Shown here: positions 1 through 11,197 of the stretch, in pieces
How positions within the stretch are numbered: position 1 is the stretch's first letter
Layout of the letters: each line of letters opens with the position of its first letter
Assembly: GCA_946482345.1 (NCBI GenBank)
Contig: CAMLRJ010000035.1
Location: forward strand, 1 to 13,909
Source of the DNA: an uncultured Cellvibrio sp.
Lineage (GTDB): Bacteria; Pseudomonadota; Gammaproteobacteria; Pseudomonadales; Cellvibrionaceae
DNA: 13,909 bases
Reading direction: 5' to 3'
Notes under the pieces: generated by a model
The model's database searches: none
What the model saw: the letters and a program-made list of their open reading frames with translations, nothing else
What the model was told of the DNA's origin: nothing
Position numbers and translations under genes: made by a program

Positions 1-1
1 T

Positions 2-475
2 GGAACAGCCATTGCTGAAACACTTCCCCAAAAAGAAGCCCCAAGCCGGGCAACACAACTTGTGCGCGCTGGCGATATCATCACCTCAACGGTACGCCCC
101 ATTCGCAGACTATCGGCGCTAATCGCAGAAGAACAAGACGGTAATGTTTGCTCCTCCGGCTTTGTTGTTTTGAATCCGCAAAAAATCAGCAGTGAGGTAT
201 TGCTAACTTATCTGCGTTTGCCGCTGTTTTGTGAACTTATGGATTTGCATACCAGCGCAACCATGTACCCAGCAATCTCTGAAGCTGATCTTCTCTCACT
301 TCCAATACCGCTAATTGATTCAAAAACACAACTTGTTATTCAACAGGCAGTTCGAGAAGCTGCAGCGAGCAGACATAAAGCAAATAACCTACTGGAAGCC
401 GCCAAACGTGCAGTAGAAATCTCAATTGAAGACAGCGAAGCTGCTGCGCTGGCTTATTTGAAGGAGGTAATATGA
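2..475 (+). CDS. Type I restriction-modification specificity subunit (HsdS), C-terminal part, cut by window start
   Basis: The reading frame is open from the window edge, so the gene begins upstream; 157 C-terminal residues are visible. HsdS recognises the DNA target for a type I HsdMS methylase or HsdRMS restriction complex. The visible part resembles the second target-recognition domain and the trailing helix: a GDIITSTVRP stretch at residues 24-33, a MYPAISEADLLSLPIP stretch near residues 88-103 (the usual end of a TRD), then a long helical, Ala/Glu-rich tail of the conserved spacer type. An internal GTG at 62 would give a 137-residue product, but homology-like sequence continues upstream of it, so it is not the real start. 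The stop overlaps the next start in an ATGA tetranucleotide, showing one operon. HsdM and HsdR are not in the window. Family assignment is by motif reading only. Confidence 0.82.
   Translation, partial: GTAIAETLPQKEAPSRATQLVRAGDIITSTVRPIRRLSALIAEEQDGNVCSSGFVVLNPQKISSEVLLTYLRLPLFCELMDLHTSATMYPAISEADLLSLPIPLIDSKTQLVIQQAVREAAASRHKANNLLEAAKRAVEISIEDSEAAALAYLKEVI
461..468 (+). promoter_or_regulatory. Strong ribosome binding site for the HEPN-like gene
   Basis: AAGGAGGT, essentially a full anti-16S match, lies within the last codons of the hsdS fragment and 3 nt before the ATG at 472. It fixes that start and shows the small gene is well translated and not a chance frame. Confidence 0.8.
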
Positions 476-1047
476 GTGGAGACTTTTACAAGGAGTGGCG
501 CAATAAAGCTGAAGTAGATTATTTCCCACAATTGGTTGTGCTGTGGCTTTCGACTAATGCTTGGTATCGCTCGCACTACTCAGAAATAACTACACGTAAG
601 GATCGTGATTTTCTCAATAAGCTGCGTGAAGATCACAGCACTCGAAATAAAATCTACACTCGCTTTGGCAAACTATTAAGTTCGAAAGGCACCAAAGATC
701 ATGCAGAACTTATCAATGTGATTGAAGCCCTATCATTCGCTTTGAATAGTGCTCAATTGCTCTGGGACGAAAATAATACTGCCACAGGGATTACATTCAC
801 TAACTGCCTGCTTGCCCCAAATCCCAAAAACTACGGGAGTTTAGTAGTTAAAAAGAGCTCACCTGGGATCAAAATTAGCGATACGCTAAAACTTACGGAT
901 GATAGGTCAGCGCTTTTTAATGGCTTATTGGAAATTATTTATCAAGTTCGATGCCAACTGGTTCATGGCCAACTGGAGCCGAGTGAGGTTAACCATGAGG
1001 TTGTTAAACAGTGTTATTTCCTTCTTCACTTACTGATGCGGATTTGA
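472..1047 (+). CDS. Hypothetical protein with HEPN-like R-x4-H motif, in restriction-system operon
   Basis: A 191-residue protein that I do not recognise as a named family. It is soluble-looking and largely alpha-helical, with no signal peptide or membrane segment. The C-terminal part carries RCQLVHG with Arg160 and His165, the R-x4-6-H spacing of HEPN-domain proteins, many of which are RNases in toxin-antitoxin, abortive-infection and restriction loci. The downstream helix (residues 174-190) fits the last helix of a HEPN bundle. The start ATG overlaps the hsdS stop (ATGA) and has a strong Shine-Dalgarno sequence, so translation is probably coupled. The nuclease gene follows after 8 bp. Sampled lines are roughly 40% GC, lower than the downstream nuclease gene. 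The HEPN assignment rests on one motif, helical character and context; a non-catalytic accessory role is equally possible. Confidence 0.8.
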   Translation: MSGDFYKEWRNKAEVDYFPQLVVLWLSTNAWYRSHYSEITTRKDRDFLNKLREDHSTRNKIYTRFGKLLSSKGTKDHAELINVIEALSFALNSAQLLWDENNTATGITFTNCLLAPNPKNYGSLVVKKSSPGIKISDTLKLTDDRSALFNGLLEIIYQVRCQLVHGQLEPSEVNHEVVKQCYFLLHLLMRI

Positions 1048-1050
1048 GGG
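1046..1050 (+). promoter_or_regulatory. Ribosome binding site deciding the nuclease start
   Basis: GAGGG lies 5 nt before the ATG at 1056 and overlaps the stop codon of the preceding gene. It supports ATG 1056 over the in-frame upstream GTG at 1011, which lies inside the previous gene and has no comparable site. Confidence 0.65.
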
Positions 1051-1055
1051 CAGCC

Positions 1056-2099
1056 ATGACCGACCAATCCATCTCACTAACCTCCACACCCGCAGGCTAC
1101 ACCGACTGGCTGCTGGAGCTAAAAACTCGAATCCACAACGCCCAGCAGCGCGCGGCGCTGGCGGTTAATCGTGAGTTGGTGTTGCTGTACTGGCAGATCG
1201 GACGCGATATTCTGGCACGGCAGGCAGAACAAGGTTGGGGCGCGAAGGTTATTGAGCGGTTGGCGCATGATTTACGTGCGACATTTCCAGAAATGAAAGG
1301 GTTTTCGCGCGCAAACTTGATGTATATGCGCGCTTTTGCTGAAGCCTGGCCAGATGCTGAAATTGTCCAACAGGCTGTTGGACAATTACCTTGGGGGCAT
1401 AACCTGGTGCTTCTCTCGAAGTTGAAAACTCATACAGAACGCCAGTGGTATGCAGCAAAGACTATTGAACACAACTGGTCGCGTAATGTGTTAATCATGC
1501 AAATCGAAACCCGATTACACGAACGCAGCGGCACAGCGGTTACCAATTTTGAGACTAGCCTGCCCAAACCGCAGTCCGATCTCGCGCTTGAATCACTAAA
1601 AGATCCTTATCGTTTTGATTTTTTGGGGCTAACCGACGAGGCGCAAGAGCGGGATGTTGAGCAGTCACTGGTTAAGCACGTCACCGAATTTTTACTGGAA
1701 CTTGGGGCTGGCTTTGCGTTTGTCGGGCGGCAGGTGTTGCTGGATGTGGGCGGCGATGAATTTTTCATCGACCTGCTGTTTTATCATCTTAAACTGCGCT
1801 GCTATGTGGTGATTGAACTCAAGGCTGGCAAGTTCAAACCCGAACATTTGGGCCAGCTTGGATTTTATCTCACGGCTGTGGATCGCCAGATCAAAAGTGA
1901 ACAGGACAGCCCGACGATTGGCCTGTTGCTGTGTAAAAGCAAAAATAAAATCGTCGCTGAATATGCATTGAGTGACAAATCGCAGCCGATGGGTATTGCT
2001 GAGTACAAACTACTCGAATCACTGCCCGCCGAATTGCAAACGAGCTTGCCGAGTATTGAACAGATCGAAAACGAACTGGGGAGCCATGAACCGAAATAA
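1056..2099 (+). CDS. DUF1016/YhcG-family PDDEXK nuclease-domain protein
   Basis: 347 residues from ATG 1056. The N-terminal half matches the DUF1016_N pattern, with a NRELVLLYWQIGRDI-type helix near residues 38-52 and a WGAKVIERLAHDL segment, probably helical and DNA-binding. The C-terminal half has a PDDEXK nuclease core: EFFIDLLFYH with Asp239, VVIELK with Glu254 and Lys256, then a helix with Gln267 (LGQLGFYL). All expected catalytic residues are present, so it is likely active on DNA. Such proteins are common beside type I restriction genes and in defence islands; their exact role is not settled. It sits 8 bp after the HEPN-like gene in the same operon and ends 11 bp before the convergent dxs stop. 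Its 5' half is clearly GC-richer (about 60% in sampled lines) than the two upstream genes, suggesting a separate origin. Confidence 0.9.
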   Translation: MTDQSISLTSTPAGYTDWLLELKTRIHNAQQRAALAVNRELVLLYWQIGRDILARQAEQGWGAKVIERLAHDLRATFPEMKGFSRANLMYMRAFAEAWPDAEIVQQAVGQLPWGHNLVLLSKLKTHTERQWYAAKTIEHNWSRNVLIMQIETRLHERSGTAVTNFETSLPKPQSDLALESLKDPYRFDFLGLTDEAQERDVEQSLVKHVTEFLLELGAGFAFVGRQVLLDVGGDEFFIDLLFYHLKLRCYVVIELKAGKFKPEHLGQLGFYLTAVDRQIKSEQDSPTIGLLLCKSKNKIVAEYALSDKSQPMGIAEYKLLESLPAELQTSLPSIEQIENELGSHEPK

Positions 2100-2124
2100 A
2101 GGCAAATTTGTTAAGCGTTTGCCA
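2094..2124 (-). terminator. Possible weak Rho-independent terminator of dxs
   Basis: Read on the minus strand, GGCAAA (2124-2119) pairs with TTTGCC (2106-2101) across an 11-nt loop that contains the dxs stop codon, followed by TTTATTT (2100-2094). The 6-bp stem is only half GC, so termination would be weak. The T-rich tail overlaps the stop codon of the convergent nuclease gene. No T-run follows the hairpin on the plus strand, so it does not look bidirectional. Confidence 0.4.
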
Positions 2125-3997
2125 AACGTTTCAGAGTCGTCGCCACAATCCCCTCAGCATTTAACCCCTGTTCCGCTAATTGCACTTTTTGATTTTGATG
2201 CTCAACAAAATAATCGCCAAAACCCAATTGCAATAAATTTACTGAAGAGTGTTTGCTTCTCAGGTATTCAGAAACTGCGCTGCCGGCGCCGCCAGCAATT
2301 ACATTTTCCTCGATAGTGACCAGTAGGGAATGAGAGCTTTGAAGTTGATCAATTAATTCTGTGTCCAATGGTTTTACAAAACGCATATCAACCAGAGTTG
2401 CATTTAATTGTTCCGCCGCGATACAAGCTTCGTTTAATAAAGTTCCGAAACATAAAATCGCTATTTTTTCGCCAGAACGTTTGATAACAGCTTTACCCAA
2501 AGGCAATTCCGTCATGGTTTTTTCCGGTTCAACACCTGCGCCCGTTCCACGTGGATATCGAACAGCCGCCGGGCCTTTATATTGATAAGCCGTGTACAGT
2601 AGTTGCCGACATTCATTTTCGTCACTGGGTGTTGCAATAATCATATTGGGAATGCAGCGCAAATAACTGATATCGAAAGTACCGTTGTGTGTTGGGCCAT
2701 CGTCGCCGACTAATCCCGCACGATCAATTGCAAAGGTGACATCCAAATTTTGCAGCGCGACATCGTGAATTAATTGATCATACGCACGTTGCAAAAATGT
2801 GGAATAAATGGCGACGACAGGTTTTTGTCCTTCGCAAGCCATACCCGCAGCCAGTGTGACGGCGTGTTGCTCGGCAATCGCCACATCGAAATAACGATCC
2901 GGAAATTGTTGCGCAAAATTCACCATGCCGGAGCCTTCACACATAGCAGGTGTAATACCAATCAGACGTGAATCCTGTGCAGCCATATCACACAACCATT
3001 CACCGAAAACATCCTGAAATTTTTTCTTTTTGATGACATCATTTTTCGTTGAGCCGTTTTTATTTTTGGGTTCAAACTTATTCAATGCGTGATAACCGAC
3101 AGGATCGATTTCCGCAGGTTCAAATCCTTTACCTTTCTGCGTGATGATATGCAAAAGTTTGGGGCCTTTAATGTCACGCAAATTATGCAAACACAACACC
3201 AGATCATCCAGATCATGCCCATTGATCGGGCCGACATAATTGAAACCCATTTCCTCAAACAAAGTACCGGGCGACCAAAAACCTTTGATATGTTCTTCTG
3301 TGCGACGAGCAAATTCTTTTACCGGTGGAATTTTTGCCAGCACATGTTTGCTGCCTTCGCGCAAAGAGTTATAAAACTTGCTCGCCCAAATTTTTGAAAG
3401 ATAGGTTGAAAAGCCACCAACATTGGGTGAGATCGACATATTGTTATCGTTGAGAATAACCAGCATGTCGGTTTCAGTGTGTGCGGCGTGATTCAGTGCT
3501 TCAAATGCCATGCCTGCGGTCATGGCGCCATCACCAATAATCGCGGCAACTTTGCGTTCGATACCTGCCATTTTTGCGCCTATGGCCATACCCTGCGCAG
3601 CGCTGATTGATGTACTGGAATGACCTACACCAAAAGTGTCATAGACACTTTCTTCGCGTTTGGGAAATCCGGAAAGTCCGCCGCCTTGACGAATACTGTG
3701 CATTAACTCGCGGCGTTCGGTGAGAATTTTATGTGGATAAGTTTGATGGCCCACATCCCACACCAAACGATCTTCCGGTGTGTTGTAGACGTAATGTAAA
3801 GCGACGGTTAATTCAACAACGCCCAATCCGGCACCAAAATGACCGCCCGTTTTCCCTACCGTATAGAGAAGAAATGCGCGCAGTTCATCCGCTACTTGCG
3901 GCAATTGCTTTTCATCCAACCGACGTAAATCAGCCGGCGATTGAATGGTATCGAGCAAAGGTGTGGACGGACGTTCCAGGGGAATTTGGTTGTGCAT
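2111..3997 (-). CDS. dxs: 1-deoxy-D-xylulose-5-phosphate synthase
   Basis: Cytosolic thiamine-diphosphate enzyme condensing pyruvate and glyceraldehyde 3-phosphate to DXP, the first step of the MEP isoprenoid pathway. From ATG 3997 it is 628 residues, normal for the family. It shows the N-terminal [20 protein letters not shown] and [12 protein letters not shown] blocks, the ThDP/Mg motif GDGAM (about 155-159) with NDNNMSIS (about 183-190), the catalytic Glu in [11 protein letters not shown] (about 376), the pyrimidine-domain motif [21 protein letters not shown], and a C-terminal transketolase domain. A TTG at 4009 would add four residues; ATG 3997 fits the pseudomonad-like N-terminus ([12 protein letters not shown]) better. 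Neither start has a clear Shine-Dalgarno sequence. A Lys-rich stretch (about 307-327) joins the domains. It stands apart from the ispA/xseB genes that often accompany dxs, lying instead downstream of the permease and gyrB. Confidence 0.97.
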   Translation of the reverse strand: MHNQIPLERPSTPLLDTIQSPADLRRLDEKQLPQVADELRAFLLYTVGKTGGHFGAGLGVVELTVALHYVYNTPEDRLVWDVGHQTYPHKILTERRELMHSIRQGGGLSGFPKREESVYDTFGVGHSSTSISAAQGMAIGAKMAGIERKVAAIIGDGAMTAGMAFEALNHAAHTETDMLVILNDNNMSISPNVGGFSTYLSKIWASKFYNSLREGSKHVLAKIPPVKEFARRTEEHIKGFWSPGTLFEEMGFNYVGPINGHDLDDLVLCLHNLRDIKGPKLLHIITQKGKGFEPAEIDPVGYHALNKFEPKNKNGSTKNDVIKKKKFQDVFGEWLCDMAAQDSRLIGITPAMCEGSGMVNFAQQFPDRYFDVAIAEQHAVTLAAGMACEGQKPVVAIYSTFLQRAYDQLIHDVALQNLDVTFAIDRAGLVGDDGPTHNGTFDISYLRCIPNMIIATPSDENECRQLLYTAYQYKGPAAVRYPRGTGAGVEPEKTMTELPLGKAVIKRSGEKIAILCFGTLLNEACIAAEQLNATLVDMRFVKPLDTELIDQLQSSHSLLVTIEENVIAGGAGSAVSEYLRSKHSSVNLLQLGFGDYFVEHQNQKVQLAEQGLNAEGIVATTLKRLANA

Positions 3998-4027
3998 TGA
4001 ATCTGTCAACTTATTATGAGGTTGGCT

Positions 4028-4056
4028 ATTTTAGGTAGAGTGTGGGGAATTGGCTA
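4028..4056 (-). promoter_or_regulatory. Putative sigma-70 promoter for dxs
   Basis: Minus strand: TAGCCA (4056-4051, 4 of 6 matches to the -35 consensus), a 17-bp spacer, then TAAAAT (4033-4028, 5 of 6 matches to the -10). Transcription would start near 4020, about 20 nt before the dxs ATG. It lies in the gap between the permease stop (4076) and dxs, so dxs may be transcribed on its own. Pattern reading only. Confidence 0.4.
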
Positions 4057-4075
4057 GCGGATAAGTAAAGCGCGT

Positions 4076-7410
<3,335 letters not shown>

Positions 7411-7427
7411 TCATTAATCTCGCTTCA

Positions 7428-8537
7428 TTAATTGCCAAGCTGATTCTGTATTTCCAGAACCCTGCCCTGTTCCACGTGGAACACTTTTATTTGTTTATCT
7501 TTATCCCCAGACCAGAGTTGTCGAAGGTCTGACTCTTTGACTCCGGTAATAAATACTTGGGTTTGCATTTGATCCAACCAAAACACCAATTTTTCCCTGT
7601 GCTTATCATCTAACTCCGCGGGTAGATCATCCACCAAATAAATCGCTTTTCTACCTGTTACAGCCTGAAACACCAAGCCTTGGGCTACTTTCATGGCACA
7701 AACCAAAAGTTTTTGTTGTCCCCTGGACAAAACCTCAGCGGCCATTAAGCCCTGAAGAGAAATCTTTAAATCTGCCCTATGGCTTCCCAAATGAGTAATC
7801 CCGTGAGTAATGTCCCTTTCCCTGCTGGCAGCCAATGCTTCAGCGTAAGACTTATCTTTATTCCAACCCGGGAAGTAACTCAGTGACAAGCCATCCAGCT
7901 GGATAAATTCGTCAATTAACAACTGAAACTGATGCAGAAACAGATCAAACACTTTGGTGCGGTATTGGTCTATTTTGTTTGTTAGAAGTATTAGTTCTGA
8001 ATCCCAAACGTTTAATTGTTGTTCATCCATTCTATCATGCCGAAGCAGGCTGTTGCGGTGTTTCAGGCAAGTTTGCTGGTTCTTCCATAAAGGAAAAAAA
8101 TGAGGTTCCACGTGAAACACCAACCAATCCAAAAACTGCCTTCGTTGAATCGGGCCACCTTCCAATAATAGAAAAGAGTCCGCGTTTATTAATTGCAAGG
8201 GTAAAAAACTGGCCAGATCAGCAACTGAGGCCACTGTTTCACCATTCGCTTTTAATACCAATTCGCCCTGAATGTTTCGACTAATCCCTAATGGAAAAAC
8301 ACCTTGATCTGATTTAAGACTGGAAAAAAGTGTGAAATCTGACGATTCGCGATTTATAAGGGATTTATGTTTATGACTGCGAAAAGAGCGGCCTAATCCC
8401 AGAATATACAAGGCTTCCAGCACACTGGTTTTGCCTGAACCATTTTCCCCAAAAAAAAGATTCACCTGTGACGATGGACTTATGTCCACCGCCATCAAGT
8501 TTCGTAATTGTTGGATTTTAAGGCGTTCGACTGCCAC
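7428..8537 (-). CDS. recF: DNA replication and repair protein RecF
   Basis: SMC/ABC-like ATPase that works with RecO and RecR to load RecA at single-strand gaps and help restart blocked forks. It is 369 residues from GTG 8537. The N-terminus MAVERLKIQQLRN aligns without gaps to the E. coli RecF start. The Walker A is GENGSGKT (about 30-37), the ABC signature LSRGQQK (about 270-276) and the Walker B YLVDDLPAELD (about 300-310). A further GTG at 8546 would add three residues but lacks a binding site. dnaN ends 23 bp upstream and gyrB begins 32 bp downstream, the conserved operon. Two ParB-type parS sequences lie inside the gene, each where the protein reads VFHVE, so part of its codon choice probably serves chromosome segregation. 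Confidence 0.96.
   Translation of the reverse strand: MAVERLKIQQLRNLMAVDISPSSQVNLFFGENGSGKTSVLEALYILGLGRSFRSHKHKSLINRESSDFTLFSSLKSDQGVFPLGISRNIQGELVLKANGETVASVADLASFLPLQLINADSFLLLEGGPIQRRQFLDWLVFHVEPHFFPLWKNQQTCLKHRNSLLRHDRMDEQQLNVWDSELILLTNKIDQYRTKVFDLFLHQFQLLIDEFIQLDGLSLSYFPGWNKDKSYAEALAASRERDITHGITHLGSHRADLKISLQGLMAAEVLSRGQQKLLVCAMKVAQGLVFQAVTGRKAIYLVDDLPAELDDKHREKLVFWLDQMQTQVFITGVKESDLRQLWSGDKDKQIKVFHVEQGRVLEIQNQLGN
7468..7483. promoter_or_regulatory. parS centromere site (ParB binding), perfect palindrome
   Basis: TGTTCCACGTGGAACA is a perfect 16-bp inverted repeat and corresponds to the chromosomal parS sequence used by ParB of pseudomonads (the B. subtilis form is TGTTTCACGTGAAACA). 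It lies in the 3' part of recF, about 3.7 kb from oriC, where parS clusters are expected. ParB would nucleate here and spread for origin segregation with ParA. The parAB genes are not in the window. Confidence 0.88.
8104..8119. promoter_or_regulatory. Second parS-like site in recF
   Basis: GGTTCCACGTGAAACA matches the parS consensus TGTTNCACGTGAAACA at every defined position except the first base. It keeps the central CACGTG and lies 636 bp from the perfect site in the same gene, so both are likely ParB targets. Confidence 0.75.
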
Positions 8538-8542
8538 AGCAG

Positions 8543-8547
8543 CCACC
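8543..8547 (-). promoter_or_regulatory. Ribosome binding site deciding the recF start
   Basis: GGTGG on the minus strand lies 5 nt before GTG 8537. It overlaps the earlier GTG at 8546, so the later codon is the better start, in agreement with alignment to E. coli RecF. Confidence 0.5.
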
Positions 8548-8560
8548 GGAGAGTAGAAGC

Positions 8561-9664
8561 TTAGAGTCGCATTGGCATAACAACATAAACCGAATCACTG
8601 TTTTCCGGCTCTTCAATCAAAGCACTGGAGTTAGCATCTGACAGAGTGATTTTAATGTTGTCATTGGTAATCACATTAGTGACATCCTGTAGGTAACTTA
8701 CATTGAAACCTACTTCCAAAGAGTCGCCCGTATAATCTACAGAAACTTGCTCTTCAGCCTCTTCCTGCTCAGGGTTGTTAGCCACTATAGTCAAACTGCC
8801 TGTATTAAGAAGCAATCTGACACCACGATATTTTTCGTTAGAAAGAATCGATGTGCGCGCAAACGCCTGCTTGAGTTCAAGCCTTGAACCTATAACGGTT
8901 TTATTGCCACCTCGAGGAAGAACTCTCTCATAATCGGGAAACTTACCATCCACCAGCTTTGAAGTGAATGTGTAATCGACAGATGTCACACGGATATGAT
9001 TGCTGCTGAGCGTAAGTTCTATCTGTGCCGTTGAATCATCCAACAAACGAGAAAGTTCCAATACACCCTTACGTGGAAGTATTGCCTGAACAACTTCTTT
9101 GGTTGTTACACCAACCGCGCGAGTACACATCGCCATTCTGTGGCCGTCAGTTGCAACTACTCTTAGTTGATCCTGGCGAACTTCCCATAACATTCCATTC
9201 AGGTAATAACGAACATCCTGTTGTGCCATAGCAAAGGCTGTTCTCTCAATGAGACGTTTGATTTCCTGTTGAGCACAGCTGAAGCGCAAATTACCGGGTG
9301 TATCTTCAACGTTCGGAAAATCAGATGCAGGCAAAGTAGACAAGGTAAAACGACTTCGGCCAGATTTGACAATAATTCGGTTATCTTCTTGAAAAAAGTC
9401 AATTATGCTGCCATCTGGTAGCGATCTGCAGATATCTACCAACTTTTTAGCGGGGACGGTTATATCGCCCGACTGACCTGCCTGCTCCAGGTTAATACGC
9501 CCAACGATTTCAACTTCAAGATCAGTCCCGGTAAGAGACAGTTGATCATCCTTTAATACAATCAACACATTGGATAAAACCGGTAAGGTTTGTCGGCGTT
9601 CGACCACACCGGCAACCAACTGTAATGGTTTAAGCAATGCCTCACGGGATACTGAAAATTTCAT
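8561..9664 (-). CDS. dnaN: DNA polymerase III beta sliding clamp
   Basis: Ring-shaped homodimeric clamp that tethers DNA polymerase III and many repair factors to DNA. It is 367 residues (E. coli 366), three repeated clamp domains of about 120 residues each. The N-terminus MKFSVSREALLKPLQ and the C-terminus YVVMPMRL closely match E. coli DnaN, including the end that forms part of the partner-binding pocket. ATG 9664 is the only sensible start, with a modest AAGAG upstream. It lies 58 bp after dnaA and 23 bp before recF, normally co-transcribed from the dnaA promoter; no convincing separate promoter was seen in the 58-bp gap. Confidence 0.98.
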   Translation of the reverse strand: MKFSVSREALLKPLQLVAGVVERRQTLPVLSNVLIVLKDDQLSLTGTDLEVEIVGRINLEQAGQSGDITVPAKKLVDICRSLPDGSIIDFFQEDNRIIVKSGRSRFTLSTLPASDFPNVEDTPGNLRFSCAQQEIKRLIERTAFAMAQQDVRYYLNGMLWEVRQDQLRVVATDGHRMAMCTRAVGVTTKEVVQAILPRKGVLELSRLLDDSTAQIELTLSSNHIRVTSVDYTFTSKLVDGKFPDYERVLPRGGNKTVIGSRLELKQAFARTSILSNEKYRGVRLLLNTGSLTIVANNPEQEEAEEQVSVDYTGDSLEVGFNVSYLQDVTNVITNDNIKITLSDANSSALIEEPENSDSVYVVMPMRL

Positions 9665-9722
9665 GAAATTATCTCTTCAAAATCATTTGCAATAATTATT
9701 GGTAAAACTCGACATTTATAAA

Positions 9723-11147
9723 TCAAGTTGTTAAAGAACGCAGCAAGTTTTTCATATCTTCTTCTATATCTGCACTTTCTTCCTGCAACTCCTTAATTTT
9801 GCGACACGCATGCAAAACAGTAGTGTGGTCGCGTCCACCAAATGCTTCACCAATTTCCGGCAAACTATGGTTGGTTAATTCTTTGGCTAATGCCATAGCC
9901 ACTTGTCTTGGCCTGGCTACTGAACGACTTCGGCGCTTGGATACCATATCGTTCATCTTGATTTTGTAGTACTCGCAGACTACACGTTGAATGTTATCAA
10001 TTCCAACCTGTTTATCCTGCAAAGCCAATAAATCCTTAAGTGCTTCTCTTACCAAATCAACATCTATAGGTCTGCCGGTAAAATTGGCGCTGGCAATCAC
10101 TCTTTTTAATGCACCTTCAAGATCGCGAACATTAGCACGAATTCGTTGCGCAATAAAAAAAGCAGCTTCATTCGGCAAATCAATACCCGCCTGTTGAGCT
10201 TTTTTGATCAGGATAGCAACCCGAGTTTCGAGCTCCGGTGGTTCAACAGCCACTGTCAAACCCCAACCAAAACGGGATTTTAATCTTTCTTCAAGTCCAT
10301 TGATTTCTTTCGGAAAACGATCGCAAGTCAAAATAATTTGTCTGCCACCTTCCAACAAGGAATTAAATGTGTGGAAAAATTCTTCCTGAGATCTTTCCTT
10401 ACCCGCAAAAAATTGAATATCGTCAATTAAAAGCGCATCCATAGACCGATAATAACGTTTGAAATCATTAATCGCATTAAGTTGCAAGGCTTTTACCATG
10501 TCAGCAACAAACCTTTCTGAATGCAAATAAACAATTTTTGCATTCGGGTTTTTTGCCAACATAGCATTACCCACAGCTTGCATTAAATGTGTTTTACCTA
10601 ATCCCACACCACCATAAATAAAAAGAGGGTTATATGCGCCACCCGGATTTTCTGCGACCTGCTTTGCTGCAGCCAATCCCAATTGATTTGATTTACCCTC
10701 AACAAAACTGGAAAAAGTACTGGCCGCATTTAGATAATGACTGTGCTTTAAACCCCCTTCTACGTTTAAATCGGGTGTATCTGTATTAGCTTCCTTTATT
10801 ACTTCTTCAATTCTGTTTTTTAAGGCACCTGCATAATTTGCACTGGATACAATATTAACCGCAGGCTTTTCTATTTCAGCAACAAAATTGGATGCACTTT
10901 GTCTGGGCATAATTCCCAAAATAATACTCAAAGGCTGATGATGATATTGGCCTGCCAATTCCTTAATTCGATGCATAAATTTTTCATTGACCCAATCACA
11001 GATAAAACGATTAGGCGCAAGCAGCCTCAGTTCACCGGATGCACTGGTATTATCAATTTGTAATGGTCTTATCCAAGTATTGAATTGTTGCGATGACAGT
11101 TCATTTTGAAGACTTGAAAGACAGGATTTCCAAAGCGAATCAAACAA
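9723..11147 (-). CDS. dnaA: Chromosomal replication initiator protein DnaA
   Basis: AAA+ initiator that binds DnaA boxes, melts oriC and loads DnaB. It has 474 residues. Domain I (about 1-85) contains [14 protein letters not shown] and WIRPLQ; a short variable domain II follows (about 86-130); domain III is the AAA+ core with Walker A GGVGLGKT (179-186), Walker B LLIDD (239-243) and [10 protein letters not shown] (about 288-297); domain IV has the DNA-binding signature [13 protein letters not shown] (438-450) preceded by [13 protein letters not shown]. The start is a TTG at 11147: it has AGAGGG 7 nt upstream, and the N-terminus then aligns residue for residue with E. coli DnaA (position 5-6 Leu-Trp). 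E. coli uses GTG at this position. It is the first gene of dnaA-dnaN-recF-gyrB and is probably autoregulated through the DnaA box in its promoter. Confidence 0.98.
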   Translation of the reverse strand: MFDSLWKSCLSSLQNELSSQQFNTWIRPLQIDNTSASGELRLLAPNRFICDWVNEKFMHRIKELAGQYHHQPLSIILGIMPRQSASNFVAEIEKPAVNIVSSANYAGALKNRIEEVIKEANTDTPDLNVEGGLKHSHYLNAASTFSSFVEGKSNQLGLAAAKQVAENPGGAYNPLFIYGGVGLGKTHLMQAVGNAMLAKNPNAKIVYLHSERFVADMVKALQLNAINDFKRYYRSMDALLIDDIQFFAGKERSQEEFFHTFNSLLEGGRQIILTCDRFPKEINGLEERLKSRFGWGLTVAVEPPELETRVAILIKKAQQAGIDLPNEAAFFIAQRIRANVRDLEGALKRVIASANFTGRPIDVDLVREALKDLLALQDKQVGIDNIQRVVCEYYKIKMNDMVSKRRSRSVARPRQVAMALAKELTNHSLPEIGEAFGGRDHTTVLHACRKIKELQEESADIEEDMKNLLRSLTT

Positions 11148-11154
11148 AAGCCAG

Positions 11155-11160
11155 CCCTCT
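11155..11160 (-). promoter_or_regulatory. Ribosome binding site supporting the dnaA TTG start
   Basis: AGAGGG on the minus strand lies 7 nt before the TTG at 11147. No ATG or GTG in frame lies near it, so it decides the unusual start codon. Confidence 0.65.
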
Positions 11161-11197
11161 CTTATATTGGAGGCTAAGTGTATTCCACAATAATCAA

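Noticed and set aside
1011..1055. Upstream GTG start extending the nuclease by 15 residues
   Set aside because: It lies inside the HEPN-like gene, has no ribosome binding site, and the ATG at 1056 has GAGGG at the right distance.
1972..2316. 114-codon plus-strand frame across the nuclease-dxs junction
   Set aside because: It runs out of frame through the end of the nuclease gene and antisense to dxs; no binding site or family resemblance.
2544..2559. Third parS-like sequence CGTTCCACGTGGATAT in dxs
   Set aside because: Only 12 of 16 bases match and the right arm is broken; it encodes a conserved RYPRGTG motif of Dxs, which explains it.
3998..4009. TTG start adding four residues to dxs
   Set aside because: ATG 3997 fits the family N-terminus; the TTG has no better binding site. 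It is also the start of a chance TTGACA, too close to the gene to be its -35.
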